A stretch of DNA of 64,000 bases from Clostridiales bacterium (GTDB lineage Bacteria; Bacillota; Clostridia; Lachnospirales; Lachnospiraceae): NCBI GenBank assembly GCA_021199255.1, contig JAJQIK010000018.1:88691-152690 (forward strand), read 5' to 3'. Under the pieces are notes generated by a model that searched no databases, had not been told where the DNA came from, and saw nothing but the letters and a program-made list of their open reading frames with translations. The translations under genes were made by a program, and so were the position numbers. Shown one piece after another: positions 25,665 to 35,862 of this stretch. Each line of letters begins with the position of its first letter. Position 1 is the stretch's first letter.

Positions 25665-27776
25665 CTATTCCTGCGTGAAGCTTATTTCTCTCGTCACGGT
25701 CTTCTCCGTAGAAGTTCCCGGCGTGGTTACTGTTTCACCCGTATCCGGGTCTGTTGTTGTCGTCTCTTCCGTCTCTACCGTAAAGGTATACGTAATCACT
25801 CCCGTTGCCGACTTAATCCCTGTATAATTAACAGCCACCGGGAAGGAAGACGTCTGGGTGCTGAGAAGCTGCGTGCCGTCCTCGGTAGTGACGGTAACCG
25901 TAACCGACATGCCGCTTTGGTAATCAGAATCCTCCGTAGGGGCTGTGATGCCCTCGGAATAGCGATATGTCACCTGGGAAGGCCCGGTACTGACTCTCAA
26001 ATCAATGGCTGTTCCCTTATCTACATAAGAGCCAACTGAATAACTCTGATAGCACACCAGATCCGTCAGCGATGCGTCTTCATTCGTAACCTGTGTAACC
26101 GTGCCCACCGTCAGGCCGCTTTCCGTCAGATTCGCCACGGCGTCCATTTCCGTCAAGCCGATCACATCCGGTACTCTGACCTTATTTTCTTCCGTTCCCT
26201 GGCTGACGCGAATGGTAATGGAAGAGCCTTCCGGCGCCGTCGTGTTTTCCTCCGGTGATTGCGAAATAACATACCCGCTCTCCACCGTGGAATCATAACT
26301 CTGCGTCACATTAACCACAAAGCCTGCATTTTCCAGAATAGAAACCGCTTCCGTCTGGCTCTTGCCGGTTACCCCCGGAACGGTAATCCCTTCCTCGCTT
26401 TCCGCTACCGTCAGAATAATGTTGGTTCCTATATCTACCATCAGCCCTTCCTGCACGCTGGCGCGCAATACGGTTCCCGCATCATAAGCGCTGTTTACTT
26501 CATATTGAATTTCCGGCGTTAAGCCTAATTCCAGCAGGGCGGCCTTAGCCTCATCCACATCCATGCCTACCACCCGAATCATTTCTACCTGTTCCGCGTC
26601 TTCCGTTTCCTCCTGATCCACGGTGGAGGAGCCGAAGCCGAAAATGCCGAAGGTCTTTCCAATCAGGAATATCACAATACAACCGATCAGCAGCGCCGCG
26701 ACCACGGCCAGAATCGTTGTGATTCTCTCCATTTTGGGATCGTAATCTTCGTCCTCCTCATCGGATTCCCAGTCGTCCTCTTCTTCGTCCTCATCCTCTT
26801 CCACATAAGCGCGCCCGTTATCCTTCTTTAGGCGCATTGCTTCCTCCATGGAATCCCGTTTGTCCGACTGGCGTTTAATCTGCGCCATATCCTTATCGGT
26901 AATCATTCTGGTGGACGCTTCCTCGTCCGGGTCAATCACTTTGACAAAATCCTCGTCCGGATTAATCAGCGACTGTTTCAAATCCACGATAAGCTCCGCC
27001 ATGGACTGATATCTTCTGTCGGGACTCTTCTGGCAACATTTACACACGATCTGCTCCACGCTGACGGGAATCTCCGGCACATACTCTCTCGGAGACGGCA
27101 GTTCTTCCTGAATATGCTTGATGGCGATCGCCACCGTGGTTTCCCCGTTAAAAGGCACTCTGCCCGTAAGCATTTCAAACATCGTAATACCCAGCGAATA
27201 GATATCGCTCTTCTCATCGCTGTAACCGCCCCTTGCCTGTTCCGGAGAGGTATAATGTACGGACCCCATAACGTTTGAGGTGATGGTATTGCTGGTGGCC
27301 GCCTTGGCTATGCCGAAATCCGTCACCTTTACTTTGCCTTCTTTAGAAATAATAATATTCTGCGGCTTGATATCGCGATGGATAATATGATTATTATGCG
27401 CCGCCTCGATTCCCATAGATACCTGAATCGCGATACTGATTGCTTCTTTAACGGAGAGCCTTGCTTTCTTCTCGATATATTTTTTTAATGTGATACCTTC
27501 TACTAACTCCATGACAATGTAGTAGATACCGCCCTCTTCCCCAACGTCATACACATTCACGATATTGGGATGCATCAGACCCGCTGCCGCCTGGGCTTCC
27601 ACCCGGAACTTCGATACAAAATTCGCGTTCTCGCTAAATTCCTGTTTCAGAACCTTGACCGCGACAAACCGGTTCAATTTATGGTCTTTTGCCTTATATA
27701 CGTCTGACATTCCGCCGGTACCGATTTTTTCCAGAATCTCATACCGATCCCCGATCATCATTCCTATCTTAATCAT
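25665..27776 (-). CDS. prkC: Ser/Thr protein kinase with PASTA domains (PrkC/Stk1 type)
   Basis: A 703-residue membrane kinase. Kinase domain about residues 10-275: glycine loop GTGGMSDVYK, AVKVLK lysine, HRDIKPQN catalytic loop, DFGIAKA, activation segment and GSVHYTSPEQ. An acidic linker leads to one membrane helix near 350-375. The extracellular part has three PASTA repeats (from about residue 390 to 600) that bind muropeptides or lipid II, then a further beta-rich C-terminal segment with many threonines. In Firmicutes such kinases link cell wall signals to spore germination and growth. The cognate phosphatase prpC is immediately upstream. Confidence 0.94.
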   Translation of the reverse strand: MIKIGMMIGDRYEILEKIGTGGMSDVYKAKDHKLNRFVAVKVLKQEFSENANFVSKFRVEAQAAAGLMHPNIVNVYDVGEEGGIYYIVMELVEGITLKKYIEKKARLSVKEAISIAIQVSMGIEAAHNNHIIHRDIKPQNIIISKEGKVKVTDFGIAKAATSNTITSNVMGSVHYTSPEQARGGYSDEKSDIYSLGITMFEMLTGRVPFNGETTVAIAIKHIQEELPSPREYVPEIPVSVEQIVCKCCQKSPDRRYQSMAELIVDLKQSLINPDEDFVKVIDPDEEASTRMITDKDMAQIKRQSDKRDSMEEAMRLKKDNGRAYVEEDEDEEEDDWESDEEDEDYDPKMERITTILAVVAALLIGCIVIFLIGKTFGIFGFGSSTVDQEETEDAEQVEMIRVVGMDVDEAKAALLELGLTPEIQYEVNSAYDAGTVLRASVQEGLMVDIGTNIILTVAESEEGITVPGVTGKSQTEAVSILENAGFVVNVTQSYDSTVESGYVISQSPEENTTAPEGSSITIRVSQGTEENKVRVPDVIGLTEMDAVANLTESGLTVGTVTQVTNEDASLTDLVCYQSYSVGSYVDKGTAIDLRVSTGPSQVTYRYSEGITAPTEDSDYQSGMSVTVTVTTEDGTQLLSTQTSSFPVAVNYTGIKSATGVITYTFTVETEETTTTDPDTGETVTTPGTSTEKTVTREISFTQE

Positions 27777-27904
27777 GTCAATCCTCGTTTCTGAGCGATT
27801 TATCGAGAAGCGGCGAAGAAATCCGCAAAAGCAGCTTCTCTTCTGCCATCAGAGACTATCTGCTTTCGCTCAAAAACAAATAGCCGTGCCCTATCTTTTA
27901 TCGA

Positions 27905-28639
27905 TTAATCTTCCACAGGCTCAATAACAATCACCGAGATATTATCCTTGCCGCCGTTTTGGTTTGCCCTTCTGATCAATTCTTCCGCCCTGTCCTTAAG
28001 GCTCCCGCCGTCCGTCAATATCCGGCGGATCGTCTCGTCCTCTATCATATTCGTCAAACCGTCGGAGCAAAGCAGCACAAGATCCCCCGTCTGTAGTTCC
28101 AGATTAAAAAAGTCCGCCTCCACGTACTCTCTTGCACCGATGGCGCGGGTAATAATATTCTTATCCGGGTGATTTCTCGCAGACTCTTTGTCAATGCCGC
28201 CCATACGCACCATTTCTTCTACCAGAGAATGATCCTGCGTAATCTGCTCTATCTTCTTCTGATTCACCACATAAAGCCTGCTGTCGCCCACATTGGCGAC
28301 CTCCAGATATTTTCCGATACAGGTGGCGATAACCATCGTGGTTCCCATACCGTTCAGCGCCGGGTCTGTCCGGGCTTTTTCCCGAATCAAGGCGTTGGCT
28401 CTCTCAATCGCCCTGCCGACAATCTTAACGGGACTTTTTTCAAAGGAAGCGCCGATTTCCTCCACTACAGTCTCCACCGCATAGCGGGAGGCATAATCCC
28501 CCGCGTTGTGTCCGCCCATACCGTCCGCCACAATAAATACATTGGGCAGATTCCCCACAGGAGTCTCCGAGCAATAAATAAAGTCCTGATTCAGTTGTCT
28601 TTTTTGTCCGATATCCGTTATCGCATAGGACTTAAGCAC
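27905..28639 (-). CDS. prpC: PP2C-family Ser/Thr phosphatase (PrpC/Stp)
   Basis: A 244-residue metal-dependent phosphatase that removes phosphates placed by PrkC. Seen: FIVADGMGGHNAGDYAS with the first metal-binding aspartate, GMGTTMV, NVGDSRLYVV and LLCSDGLTN, GGKDNISV at the end. The start is a GTG with GGAGG eight bases upstream. Pairing of this gene with a PASTA kinase is the standard Firmicutes arrangement. Confidence 0.94.
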   Translation of the reverse strand: MLKSYAITDIGQKRQLNQDFIYCSETPVGNLPNVFIVADGMGGHNAGDYASRYAVETVVEEIGASFEKSPVKIVGRAIERANALIREKARTDPALNGMGTTMVIATCIGKYLEVANVGDSRLYVVNQKKIEQITQDHSLVEEMVRMGGIDKESARNHPDKNIITRAIGAREYVEADFFNLELQTGDLVLLCSDGLTNMIEDETIRRILTDGGSLKDRAEELIRRANQNGGKDNISVIVIEPVED

Positions 28640-28710
28640 TGTAAGTTCCTCCCGCGTTTTCTTTTCCTTCTGGTATTGATTATTTTCTAGTATTTACCAC
28701 ATCAGTTTCA

Positions 28711-28739
28711 ATCATAACACAGCGAAATGCCAAATTCAA
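28711..28739 (-). promoter_or_regulatory. Promoter for prpC-prkC-rsgA
   Basis: Minus-strand -35 TTGAAT (28734-28739) overlaps the end of rlmN; -10 TATGAT (28711-28716); spacer 17 bases. It could drive the phosphatase/kinase genes separately from the translation genes upstream. Confidence 0.5.
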
Positions 28740-29833
28740 GATTGGAGATATCTCCTGCGCAGTTGGCCGCAGGCGCCGTCTATGTCCCTTCCCATTTCCC
28801 GCCTGACGGTAGCGTTAATCCCCCGCTGCTGTAATTTCCTTTGAAAAGCTTCCACCTCGCGGCGTCCCGACTGGACAAAGCTCCGCTCTTTGATAGGATT
28901 TACCGGAATGAGATTCACATGGCAGTTCAGGGAACCAATCAACGCGGCCAGTTCTTCCGCGTCTTTTCCGGAATCATTGACGCCGCGTACCAGACTGTAT
29001 TCAAAGGTAATCCGTCTGCCGGTCTGTTCAAAATAATAAGCGCAGGCTTCTATCAGTTCCTCTAAAGAATAACGGTTGGCAACAGGCATCAGCTCCTTGC
29101 GCTTCTCATCTGTAGCGGCGTGCAGGGACAATGCCAGCGTAATCTGTAGTTTCTGCCGTGCCAGCTCGCGCATGCGGGGCACAATACCGCAGGTAGACAC
29201 GGTGATACTGCGCTGGCTGATATGCAGTCCGTTTTCATCTGTGAGAAGGGTGATAAACTGCAGCAGATTCTCATAATTATCCATGGGCTCTCCGGTTCCC
29301 ATGACCACCACATTGGATACTCTTTCCCCGGTTTCTAAGGTAATGGCATAGATCTGGTCAAGCATCTCCGAGGGCAGCAGATTACGTTCCAGCCCGTCCA
29401 GCGTAGAGGCACAGAACCGGCAGCCCATACGGCACCCTACCTGAGAAGAGATACAGACAGAATTGCCATGTTTATATTTCATCCAGACGCTCTCCACCAG
29501 ATTGCCGTCCGCCAGCTCAAACAAATATTTCTTTGTACCGTCTATCTGGGACTCCTGCATCTGCAGCATATGAAGCGACGTATAGGTATAACGTTCCTGA
29601 CACTTGGCCTTCAGGCTGGCGGGAATATTCGTCATATCCTCATAGTTTCTGGCTAATTTCTGATGCATCCACCCATACATCTGTTTCCCGCGAAAAGGCT
29701 TCTCACCCATATGAATCATTGCTTCCTGTAGTTGTGCAAGCGTCAGGGATTTTAAATCTGTATGATATGTAGCTTTCCGGGCTTCCTTTGCCCCCGCTTC
29801 CGTTTGTTTAAGAGACGTTTCCTGAGATTTCAT
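28736..29833 (-). CDS. rlmN: 23S rRNA (adenine(2503)-C(2))-methyltransferase RlmN
   Basis: Radical-SAM enzyme that methylates A2503 of 23S rRNA and A37 of some tRNAs. The iron-sulfur cluster cysteines are Cys134, Cys138 and Cys141 (CRMGCRFC), and the methyl-carrying cysteine near the C-terminus is Cys354 (GACGQLR). The protein is 365 residues, with a normal core and a slightly long N-terminus. It lies between rsmB and prpC, a common Firmicutes order. Confidence 0.95.
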   Translation of the reverse strand: MKSQETSLKQTEAGAKEARKATYHTDLKSLTLAQLQEAMIHMGEKPFRGKQMYGWMHQKLARNYEDMTNIPASLKAKCQERYTYTSLHMLQMQESQIDGTKKYLFELADGNLVESVWMKYKHGNSVCISSQVGCRMGCRFCASTLDGLERNLLPSEMLDQIYAITLETGERVSNVVVMGTGEPMDNYENLLQFITLLTDENGLHISQRSITVSTCGIVPRMRELARQKLQITLALSLHAATDEKRKELMPVANRYSLEELIEACAYYFEQTGRRITFEYSLVRGVNDSGKDAEELAALIGSLNCHVNLIPVNPIKERSFVQSGRREVEAFQRKLQQRGINATVRREMGRDIDGACGQLRRRYLQS

Positions 29834-29869
29834 TTCGTTTCATTCCATTCCCTTCTCTTCCGCGCCTTG

Positions 29870-31213
29870 TTAGCGCTTTCTGAGTTTCGCCAGAAAAAAG
29901 CCGTCCGTTTCATGGACGCCGGGAAGTAACTGAAGCCAGCCCTTATCTGCTTCCTTTTTCAGCCTGTCGGGCATACTCCCCGCCATACTCTCCATCTCAC
30001 AGCCAAACTCTCTGCAAATCCAGTCCGCCATCTCCTCATTTTCCGCAGGATTCATGGTACAGGTGCTATACATCATAACCCCTCCCGGCTTTACATAAGA
30101 AACCACATTCCGTATAATCGACCTCTGCAGCTCCAGGATTTCGCGCAGGGAATCCTCTGTAACCCGATATTTGATATCCTGCTTTCTGCCGATCACGCCC
30201 AGCCCCGAACAGGGCACGTCGGCGATCAGCACATCCGCCTTCCCCATCAGGGTTTCATCCGGCACCCGGGCGTCCTGTACCCGCACGGAAAGATTAGCAA
30301 CTCCCAGCCGCTCCCTGTTTTCCTCTATTCTGGCCGTCTTATATTCTGTCACGTCGCAGGCGATCACCTGCCCTGTACCGCGAAGCTTCTCCGCGGCATG
30401 CAGAGCCTTGCCGCCGGGGGCGGCGCAAACATCAATCACAGTATCACCCGGCCGGATTCCCGCCGCTTCCACTACCAGCATGGAGCTCACATCCTGCACC
30501 GCGAATTTGCCGGTTCCATATCCGTCCAGACTGCGGATACCGTCTGTTTTCTGTACAGTGACCGCATAGGGCAGGTAGGAGTGCCGCGCCGTTTCCACGC
30601 CCTTTTGCTTCCATAATGCAAGCAGCTCCTCCTGCTCCTGACAGCTCATCCTTTCATCTAGCCGGATACTGACCGGTTGTCTTTGCAGATATGCCTGCAA
30701 AATTTTCTCACAGGCTTCTTCGCCATAGGCGGCGGTATAATGATCCACCAGCCACACCGGCATGGAATAATAGACGGACAGATACTCCCTTCGCGCGCTG
30801 CGCCTGTCCGGATATTGTATCTGAGCCTTTGTCCTCGCCACACTGCGAAGTACGCCGTTGACATATCCCTGCAGGGAGCCAAACCTTCTCTTCTTCGCCA
30901 ATTTCACCGCTTCGTTACAGGCCGCTCCATCGGGCACATGTTCCATAAACAGAATTTGATAGACGCTCATCCGCAGCAATTCCCGGATCAGCGGCTTCAT
31001 CTTAGCCACCGGCACTGTGGAATACTGATTCAGTACATAGTCGATCTGAATCCTGCGCTCAAGCGTCCCCTCGCTGAGCCTCTTAATAAAAGCTTTCTCC
31101 CGGCCATTCAGATAATCATATTTCTCCAACACAGAGGCGATTAAAATATTGCTGTATTCATTTCCTTTAGACAGTTCCAGTAAAATATCCAGAACGATTT
31201 CCCTGCTGTTCAT
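29870..31213 (-). CDS. rsmB: 16S rRNA (cytosine(967)-C(5))-methyltransferase RsmB
   Basis: A 447-residue protein with an N-terminal NusB-like RNA-binding domain (residues 1-140) and a C-terminal SAM methyltransferase domain: VIDVCAAPGGKALH, DVPCSGLGVI with the catalytic cysteine and YSTCTMNPAENE with the second one. I chose the ATG at 31211-31213 because GAGG lies six bases before it; two in-frame ATGs just upstream lack a ribosome site. Confidence 0.94.
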   Translation of the reverse strand: MNSREIVLDILLELSKGNEYSNILIASVLEKYDYLNGREKAFIKRLSEGTLERRIQIDYVLNQYSTVPVAKMKPLIRELLRMSVYQILFMEHVPDGAACNEAVKLAKKRRFGSLQGYVNGVLRSVARTKAQIQYPDRRSARREYLSVYYSMPVWLVDHYTAAYGEEACEKILQAYLQRQPVSIRLDERMSCQEQEELLALWKQKGVETARHSYLPYAVTVQKTDGIRSLDGYGTGKFAVQDVSSMLVVEAAGIRPGDTVIDVCAAPGGKALHAAEKLRGTGQVIACDVTEYKTARIEENRERLGVANLSVRVQDARVPDETLMGKADVLIADVPCSGLGVIGRKQDIKYRVTEDSLREILELQRSIIRNVVSYVKPGGVMMYSTCTMNPAENEEMADWICREFGCEMESMAGSMPDRLKKEADKGWLQLLPGVHETDGFFLAKLRKR

Positions 31214-31249
31214 GGGCATCCTCATTTCTCAGTAATCGACCGCCAAGGT

Positions 31250-31960
31250 CTAATCCCTGTCTCTTTTGCCAAACAAAAGAACAAGCCGCAAAAGCTGTAA
31301 AACAGCGGAAGCCGCAGCCGCCACATAGGTCAGCGCCGCAGCCCTTAACACTCTGCGGCAGCCGCTTACCTCGTCCCGCTCCATCATGCCGTAATTGCCC
31401 AGCATGGCCAGCGCCCGGCTTGAGGCGTTAAATTCCACGGGAAGCGTTATGATCTGGAACAAAACCGCCAGGGCAAAGACCCAGATACCAATCTGAATCA
31501 GCGTCTGGTTCATACCAAGCAGGGCGCCCAGTATGATAAGGGGGATTCCCGCCCTGGAACCAATATTAGCCGCCGGAACCAGAGCTGACCGCAGCTTCAG
31601 CGGAGCGTATCCCTTATCATGCTGTACCGCGTGCCCACATTCATGAGCCGCCACACCAATGGCGGCGATGGAATAAGAACCGTATACCGCATCCGAAAGA
31701 CGGAGCACCTTATTGGAAGGGTCGTAATGATCGGTCAGTTGTCCTCCCACACGTTCAATCCGCACATCATAAATCCCCGATAAATTCAGAATCTTCTGTG
31801 CCGCCTGCGCCCCTGTCATGCCGCTTCTGCTTCTTACCTTAGCGTACTTGCCGTAAGTGGAACTTACCCTTGCCTGAGCGATCAAACATAACACCGCGCC
31901 GATTAACACCAGCCAGTAAGTAGGATCAAAATAAAAGCCATAGTATCCGTAATATCCCAT
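31250..31960 (-). CDS. Membrane zinc metallopeptidase, YugP family
   Basis: A 236-residue membrane protein with the zinc motif HECGHAVQH around residue 127. A hydrophobic N-terminal helix and three C-terminal hydrophobic segments surround the catalytic part. The N-terminus is rich in glycine and tyrosine (MGYYGYYGFYF). The ATG at 31958-31960 is preferred, as the AAGGA ribosome site overlaps the earlier one. The YugP family is widespread in Firmicutes but its substrates are unknown. It lies between fmt and rsmB. Confidence 0.88.
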   Translation of the reverse strand: MGYYGYYGFYFDPTYWLVLIGAVLCLIAQARVSSTYGKYAKVRSRSGMTGAQAAQKILNLSGIYDVRIERVGGQLTDHYDPSNKVLRLSDAVYGSYSIAAIGVAAHECGHAVQHDKGYAPLKLRSALVPAANIGSRAGIPLIILGALLGMNQTLIQIGIWVFALAVLFQIITLPVEFNASSRALAMLGNYGMMERDEVSGCRRVLRAAALTYVAAAASAVLQLLRLVLLFGKRDRD

Positions 31961-32008
31961 GATTATCATCCTTTCTTTCTATAACAGAGCAGTTGGTATA
32001 CAGAGCGC

Positions 32009-32959
32009 TCAGTCCCCTAACCGCTCTCCCGCTTTCATCCGGCAGCCTAACAGGAAATCTCTGATTGCCATCCGCTTTTTTCCTTCTAATTGTACCGACA
32101 GGATTTTCAGTATGCCCTCCCCGGTCTGTACATAGACTGCGTCCTTTTCCACACCGGCCACGGTTCCCGGTTCCGGATTGGCGATCTGGATACAGGCCGC
32201 CTCTTCCCCCACTGCCTCTTCCTCCCATATTTTCAGCGTCTTATTATGATAAACCGTAAAGGCTCCCGGCCAGGAAATCAGCCCCCGAATGAGGCAATCC
32301 AGTTCCCGGGCGCTCCTGTTCCAGTCGATTCTGCCCATGGATTTTTGCAACATTCCGGCATAACTGGATTCTTCATCCTTCTGCTTGACAGGCGCAATTT
32401 GCCCCGCCTCAATCCTTGGCAGCGCCTCCACGATCAGCCCGGCTCCCGCTTCCGCCAGTTTATCATGCAGGCTGTCGCCGGTGTCCCTGGGATCGATTGC
32501 CACCTCCCTCTGAAAAAGGATATCCCCGGTATCCAATCCCTTGTCCATCTGCATAATCGTCACACCAGTCTTGCTCTCTCCGTCCATAATCGCCTGCTGA
32601 ATAGGTCCCGCCCCTCTGTATTTAGGAAGCAGAGAGGCATGGATATTCACACAGCCATACTTGGGGATACGCAGGATTTCCTCGGAAAGAATCTGGCCAA
32701 AAGCGGCTACCACAAAAATTTCCGCTCCATACCCCCGCAATACTTCGACCGCCTCCGCTTCTTTCACCCTGACAGGCTGGAATACCGGAAGGTTATGAGC
32801 CGCCGCGCATACCTTAACCGGGGTCATCTGCATTTCCTTGCCCCGCCCCCTGGGCTTATCGGGCTGCGTCACCACCGCCACCACCTGATGACCGGCTTCT
32901 ATAATCGCCTGCAGCGCCCCTACTGCAAACTCAGGCGTTCCCATAAATACAATTTTCAT
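32009..32959 (-). CDS. fmt: Methionyl-tRNA formyltransferase
   Basis: Formylates initiator Met-tRNA using 10-formyltetrahydrofolate. The 316-residue protein has MGTPEFAVGAL at the N-terminus, NIHASLLPKYRGAGPIQQAI with the catalytic Asn/His, and the later DTGD and SWPGAFT motifs with a C-terminal OB-like domain. It is directly downstream of def, the functional counterpart that removes the formyl group. Confidence 0.95.
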   Translation of the reverse strand: MKIVFMGTPEFAVGALQAIIEAGHQVVAVVTQPDKPRGRGKEMQMTPVKVCAAAHNLPVFQPVRVKEAEAVEVLRGYGAEIFVVAAFGQILSEEILRIPKYGCVNIHASLLPKYRGAGPIQQAIMDGESKTGVTIMQMDKGLDTGDILFQREVAIDPRDTGDSLHDKLAEAGAGLIVEALPRIEAGQIAPVKQKDEESSYAGMLQKSMGRIDWNRSARELDCLIRGLISWPGAFTVYHNKTLKIWEEEAVGEEAACIQIANPEPGTVAGVEKDAVYVQTGEGILKILSVQLEGKKRMAIRDFLLGCRMKAGERLGD

Positions 32960-32990
32960 ATGCTCCTCCCTTCCCCGGCGCGTCCAGCCG

Positions 32991-33476
32991 TTAATCCTCC
33001 GCCTGCTCCTCTACGTCCTCCGTATTCATCAGCGGGCCGCTCACCTTCTCCACATAGAGATGCCCGTCCAGATGATCCAACTCATGGCAGATCGCTCTGG
33101 CCAGCAGTTCGGTTCCCTCGATCTCAAAGGATTCCATATTTTCATTCCAGGCTACCGCCTTCACATAATTGGGTCTTGTCACATATCCGGTTTTGCCCGG
33201 CACACTTAAGCAGCCCTCATAGCCCTCCTGTTCCCCGCTGGTCTCGATAATTCTGGGATTGATCAGAAGCAGGGGATCCTCTCCCGTCACATCGATGACT
33301 ACGATTCTTTTCAGGATACCGACCTGGGGCGCTGCCAGACCTACGCCGTTTGCCTCATACAAGGTCTCAAACATATCGTCGATCAGCTCCCGGATCCTGG
33401 GCGTTACCTCCGTCACTTCCTTGCATTGCTTATTTAAAACCGGATCTCCCATCTCTCTGATTTTTCTGATTGCCAT
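32991..33476 (-). CDS. def: Peptide deformylase
   Basis: Removes the formyl group from nascent proteins. The 161-residue protein carries the three family motifs GVGLAAPQVG (44-53), EGCLSVPG with the metal ligand Cys89, and HELDH with His131, His135 and the catalytic Glu132. It lies between priA and fmt. It is complete and of normal length. Confidence 0.96.
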   Translation of the reverse strand: MAIRKIREMGDPVLNKQCKEVTEVTPRIRELIDDMFETLYEANGVGLAAPQVGILKRIVVIDVTGEDPLLLINPRIIETSGEQEGYEGCLSVPGKTGYVTRPNYVKAVAWNENMESFEIEGTELLARAICHELDHLDGHLYVEKVSGPLMNTEDVEEQAED

Positions 33477-33525
33477 TTGTTGTCCTCTCTTCCTGTTCTT
33501 TTCATTGAGTCATTGTGATGTTCTG

Positions 33526-35808
33526 TTAATATGTATTCATCGGATCAAAATCATACTGCACCGTCTGATTCTTTCCTTCCTGTTCCCTGCAAAATTGCTC
33601 CAGTTGATCCTTCACCTCCACCAGCGCCTGATAATCCTTATGTCTTACATAAAATACATGCCGGTACAGATCGTTGATTTTCCCAATCGTGGCTTCCGCA
33701 GGCCCGATCACATGAAGCCCGTCCTCACAGGCTGCCTGCGTCGGCCGCAGGGTATTGCCGCCGGAGCGCAGGGCGTCCGCCTTCTCCTTGACCAGATCAG
33801 TCATTTTCCGGCATAATTCCTCTCCCTGCTCCTGTCTGCCCGATGTGATCAATACCGCTAACAAATGTGCCGCCGGCGGGTACTGCATCAAATCGCGGTA
33901 GGCCATTTCTTCCTCGTAAAAGCCTTCATAATCCTGCCGCGCCGCATATACGATACTATAATGCTCCGGCTGATAGGTCTGAATCACTACCTCGCCCGGT
34001 ATTCTGCCCCTTCCGGCGCGTCCCGCCGCCTGCGTCAGCAGTTGGAAGGTTCTCTCGCCCGCCCGGTAATCATTCTGGTTCAGGGAAAGATCCGCCGCCA
34101 GAACCCCCACCAGCGTTACATTGGGAAAGTCATGTCCTTTTACAATCATCTGGGTTCCCACCAGAATATCCGCTTTCCTGTCCGCAAAGGCCGACAGAAT
34201 CTTCTCATAGCTCTCCTTTGTGCGGGTGGTATCCGCGTCCATGCGCAGCACCCTGGCCTCCGGGAATTGCCTGTGAACCGCCTCTTCTATCTGTTCGGTT
34301 CCCGCCTTAAAGCCCATCAGATAGTTGGAACCGCAGACAGGACATTTCCTTTTCTTCGGTTCCTCATATCCGCAATAATGACATACTAACATACCATTAC
34401 GGTGTTCAGAAAGGGAAACGTCGCAGTGAGGACATTTCATCACATGCCCGCAGGCTCTGCAGGAAACAAACCCCGCGTATCCTCTGCGGTTGAGAAAAAG
34501 AATGATCTGCTCCTGCCGCTCCAGCCTCTGCCGCATCAGCTCCTGAAGCTTACGGCTGAACACAGAACGGTTGCCCTGTTTTAATTCTTCCCGCAAATCT
34601 ATGGTATATACCTCCGGCAGCCTGCCAGCGCCCTGTCGTTCCATCATCTGATAGAGCTTATATTCTCCCTGCCTGGCTCTGGAATAAGCTTCCAGAGAGG
34701 GAGTCGCCGACCCCAGCACTACGCTGGCGCCATGCATAGATGCGATCTGAACCGCCGTCTCCCTTGCATGATATTTCGGCATGGATTCGCTTTTATAACT
34801 GCTCTCATGCTCCTCGTCCACAATAATCACGCCCAAATCAGGAAAGGGCGTAAACAAAGCCGATCTGGGGCCAATGATGACGTCGATCAGTCCCTGCCTG
34901 GCCCGTTCAGTCTGATCATATTTTTCTCCCATGGAAAGGGTCGAGTTCATCACCGATACCCGGTCGCCGAATCTCTTGTAAAAACGCAACAGCGTCTGAT
35001 AGGTAAGGGCGATCTCCGGAATCAGCACGATGGCCTGTTTCCCCATAGAAACCATTTGCTCTATAATCCCTATATAAACCTCTGTCTTACCGCTTCCGGT
35101 AACGCCATGCACCAGATAGGTGCGGGGGACGCCCGCCCGGTAATCCTGCATCACATCTTCTATAATATGCCGCTGGGTTTCTGTCAGGGGAACCCGCTTA
35201 TCCGCAGTCTCCACAGGTCTGACCGGGTTGCGGTAATAGGGCTCCGACTCTATTTTCAAATATCCCTGCTTCTCCATGGACTGCAAGGCTGCCGCCGTCA
35301 CATTCAGCTTCTGTCTGATCAGGTCATAGGGCAGAATCTCTTCCTGCGCAAGCGCCTGCAGCACTCGGACCCTGGCCGACTGGCGCCTGCTTTCACACTG
35401 CCGGATCACCTCCGGCAGTTGTTCCCGGCCAAGCTTCAGGGTAACCTTCTTTTTCTCCAGCCGCTTCAGCTTCTGTTTGACAGGGAGAACGGTTTTCAGC
35501 GCCGTAATCATCGTGGAACCGTACTGTCTCTTCAGCCAGTAAGCAATTTGAATCTGGCTGCTTTCCACGGAAATCCCCTTTTCATCTACCGACGTGATTG
35601 TCTTCAGCTTTTCCGCCGGATAATCTGTCTCATCAGCAAGCTCCACCACGTACCCCGTCTTATCCTGGTTCCCTTTCCCGAAGGGAACATGAACCCGCAC
35701 GCCGGGATAGACGGCTCCGGCCAGTTCCTGCGGAATCTTATAGCAAAAAGGTCTGTCTACCTTTTCATGGGAAATCTCAATAATGACATCCGCATACCGT
35801 CCCGCCAT
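33526..35808 (-). CDS. priA: Primosomal protein N' (replication restart helicase PriA)
   Basis: A 760-residue DNA helicase that reloads the replisome at stalled forks. Seen: DNA-binding N-terminal region, Walker A GVTGSGKTEVYI near residue 238, DEEH box (VDEEHESSYK), a cluster of zinc-binding cysteines (CRACGHVMKCPHCD, CHYCGYEE, CPVCGS) around 450-500, then the helicase C-terminal motifs including QAAGRAGR. All conserved blocks are present. It lies at the head of def-fmt-rsmB, a conserved arrangement. Confidence 0.95.
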   Translation of the reverse strand: MAGRYADVIIEISHEKVDRPFCYKIPQELAGAVYPGVRVHVPFGKGNQDKTGYVVELADETDYPAEKLKTITSVDEKGISVESSQIQIAYWLKRQYGSTMITALKTVLPVKQKLKRLEKKKVTLKLGREQLPEVIRQCESRRQSARVRVLQALAQEEILPYDLIRQKLNVTAAALQSMEKQGYLKIESEPYYRNPVRPVETADKRVPLTETQRHIIEDVMQDYRAGVPRTYLVHGVTGSGKTEVYIGIIEQMVSMGKQAIVLIPEIALTYQTLLRFYKRFGDRVSVMNSTLSMGEKYDQTERARQGLIDVIIGPRSALFTPFPDLGVIIVDEEHESSYKSESMPKYHARETAVQIASMHGASVVLGSATPSLEAYSRARQGEYKLYQMMERQGAGRLPEVYTIDLREELKQGNRSVFSRKLQELMRQRLERQEQIILFLNRRGYAGFVSCRACGHVMKCPHCDVSLSEHRNGMLVCHYCGYEEPKKRKCPVCGSNYLMGFKAGTEQIEEAVHRQFPEARVLRMDADTTRTKESYEKILSAFADRKADILVGTQMIVKGHDFPNVTLVGVLAADLSLNQNDYRAGERTFQLLTQAAGRAGRGRIPGEVVIQTYQPEHYSIVYAARQDYEGFYEEEMAYRDLMQYPPAAHLLAVLITSGRQEQGEELCRKMTDLVKEKADALRSGGNTLRPTQAACEDGLHVIGPAEATIGKINDLYRHVFYVRHKDYQALVEVKDQLEQFCREQEGKNQTVQYDFDPMNTY

Positions 35809-35862
35809 GCCGTCTCCTCCTCTCTACCAAACGCTCATATCTGCTTCGCAGGCTTCCGCTCA

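Noticed and set aside
32090-33250. A 386-codon plus-strand frame opposite fmt and def
   Set aside because: Shadow of two complete genes with clear motifs; composition is biased to Pro, Arg and His.
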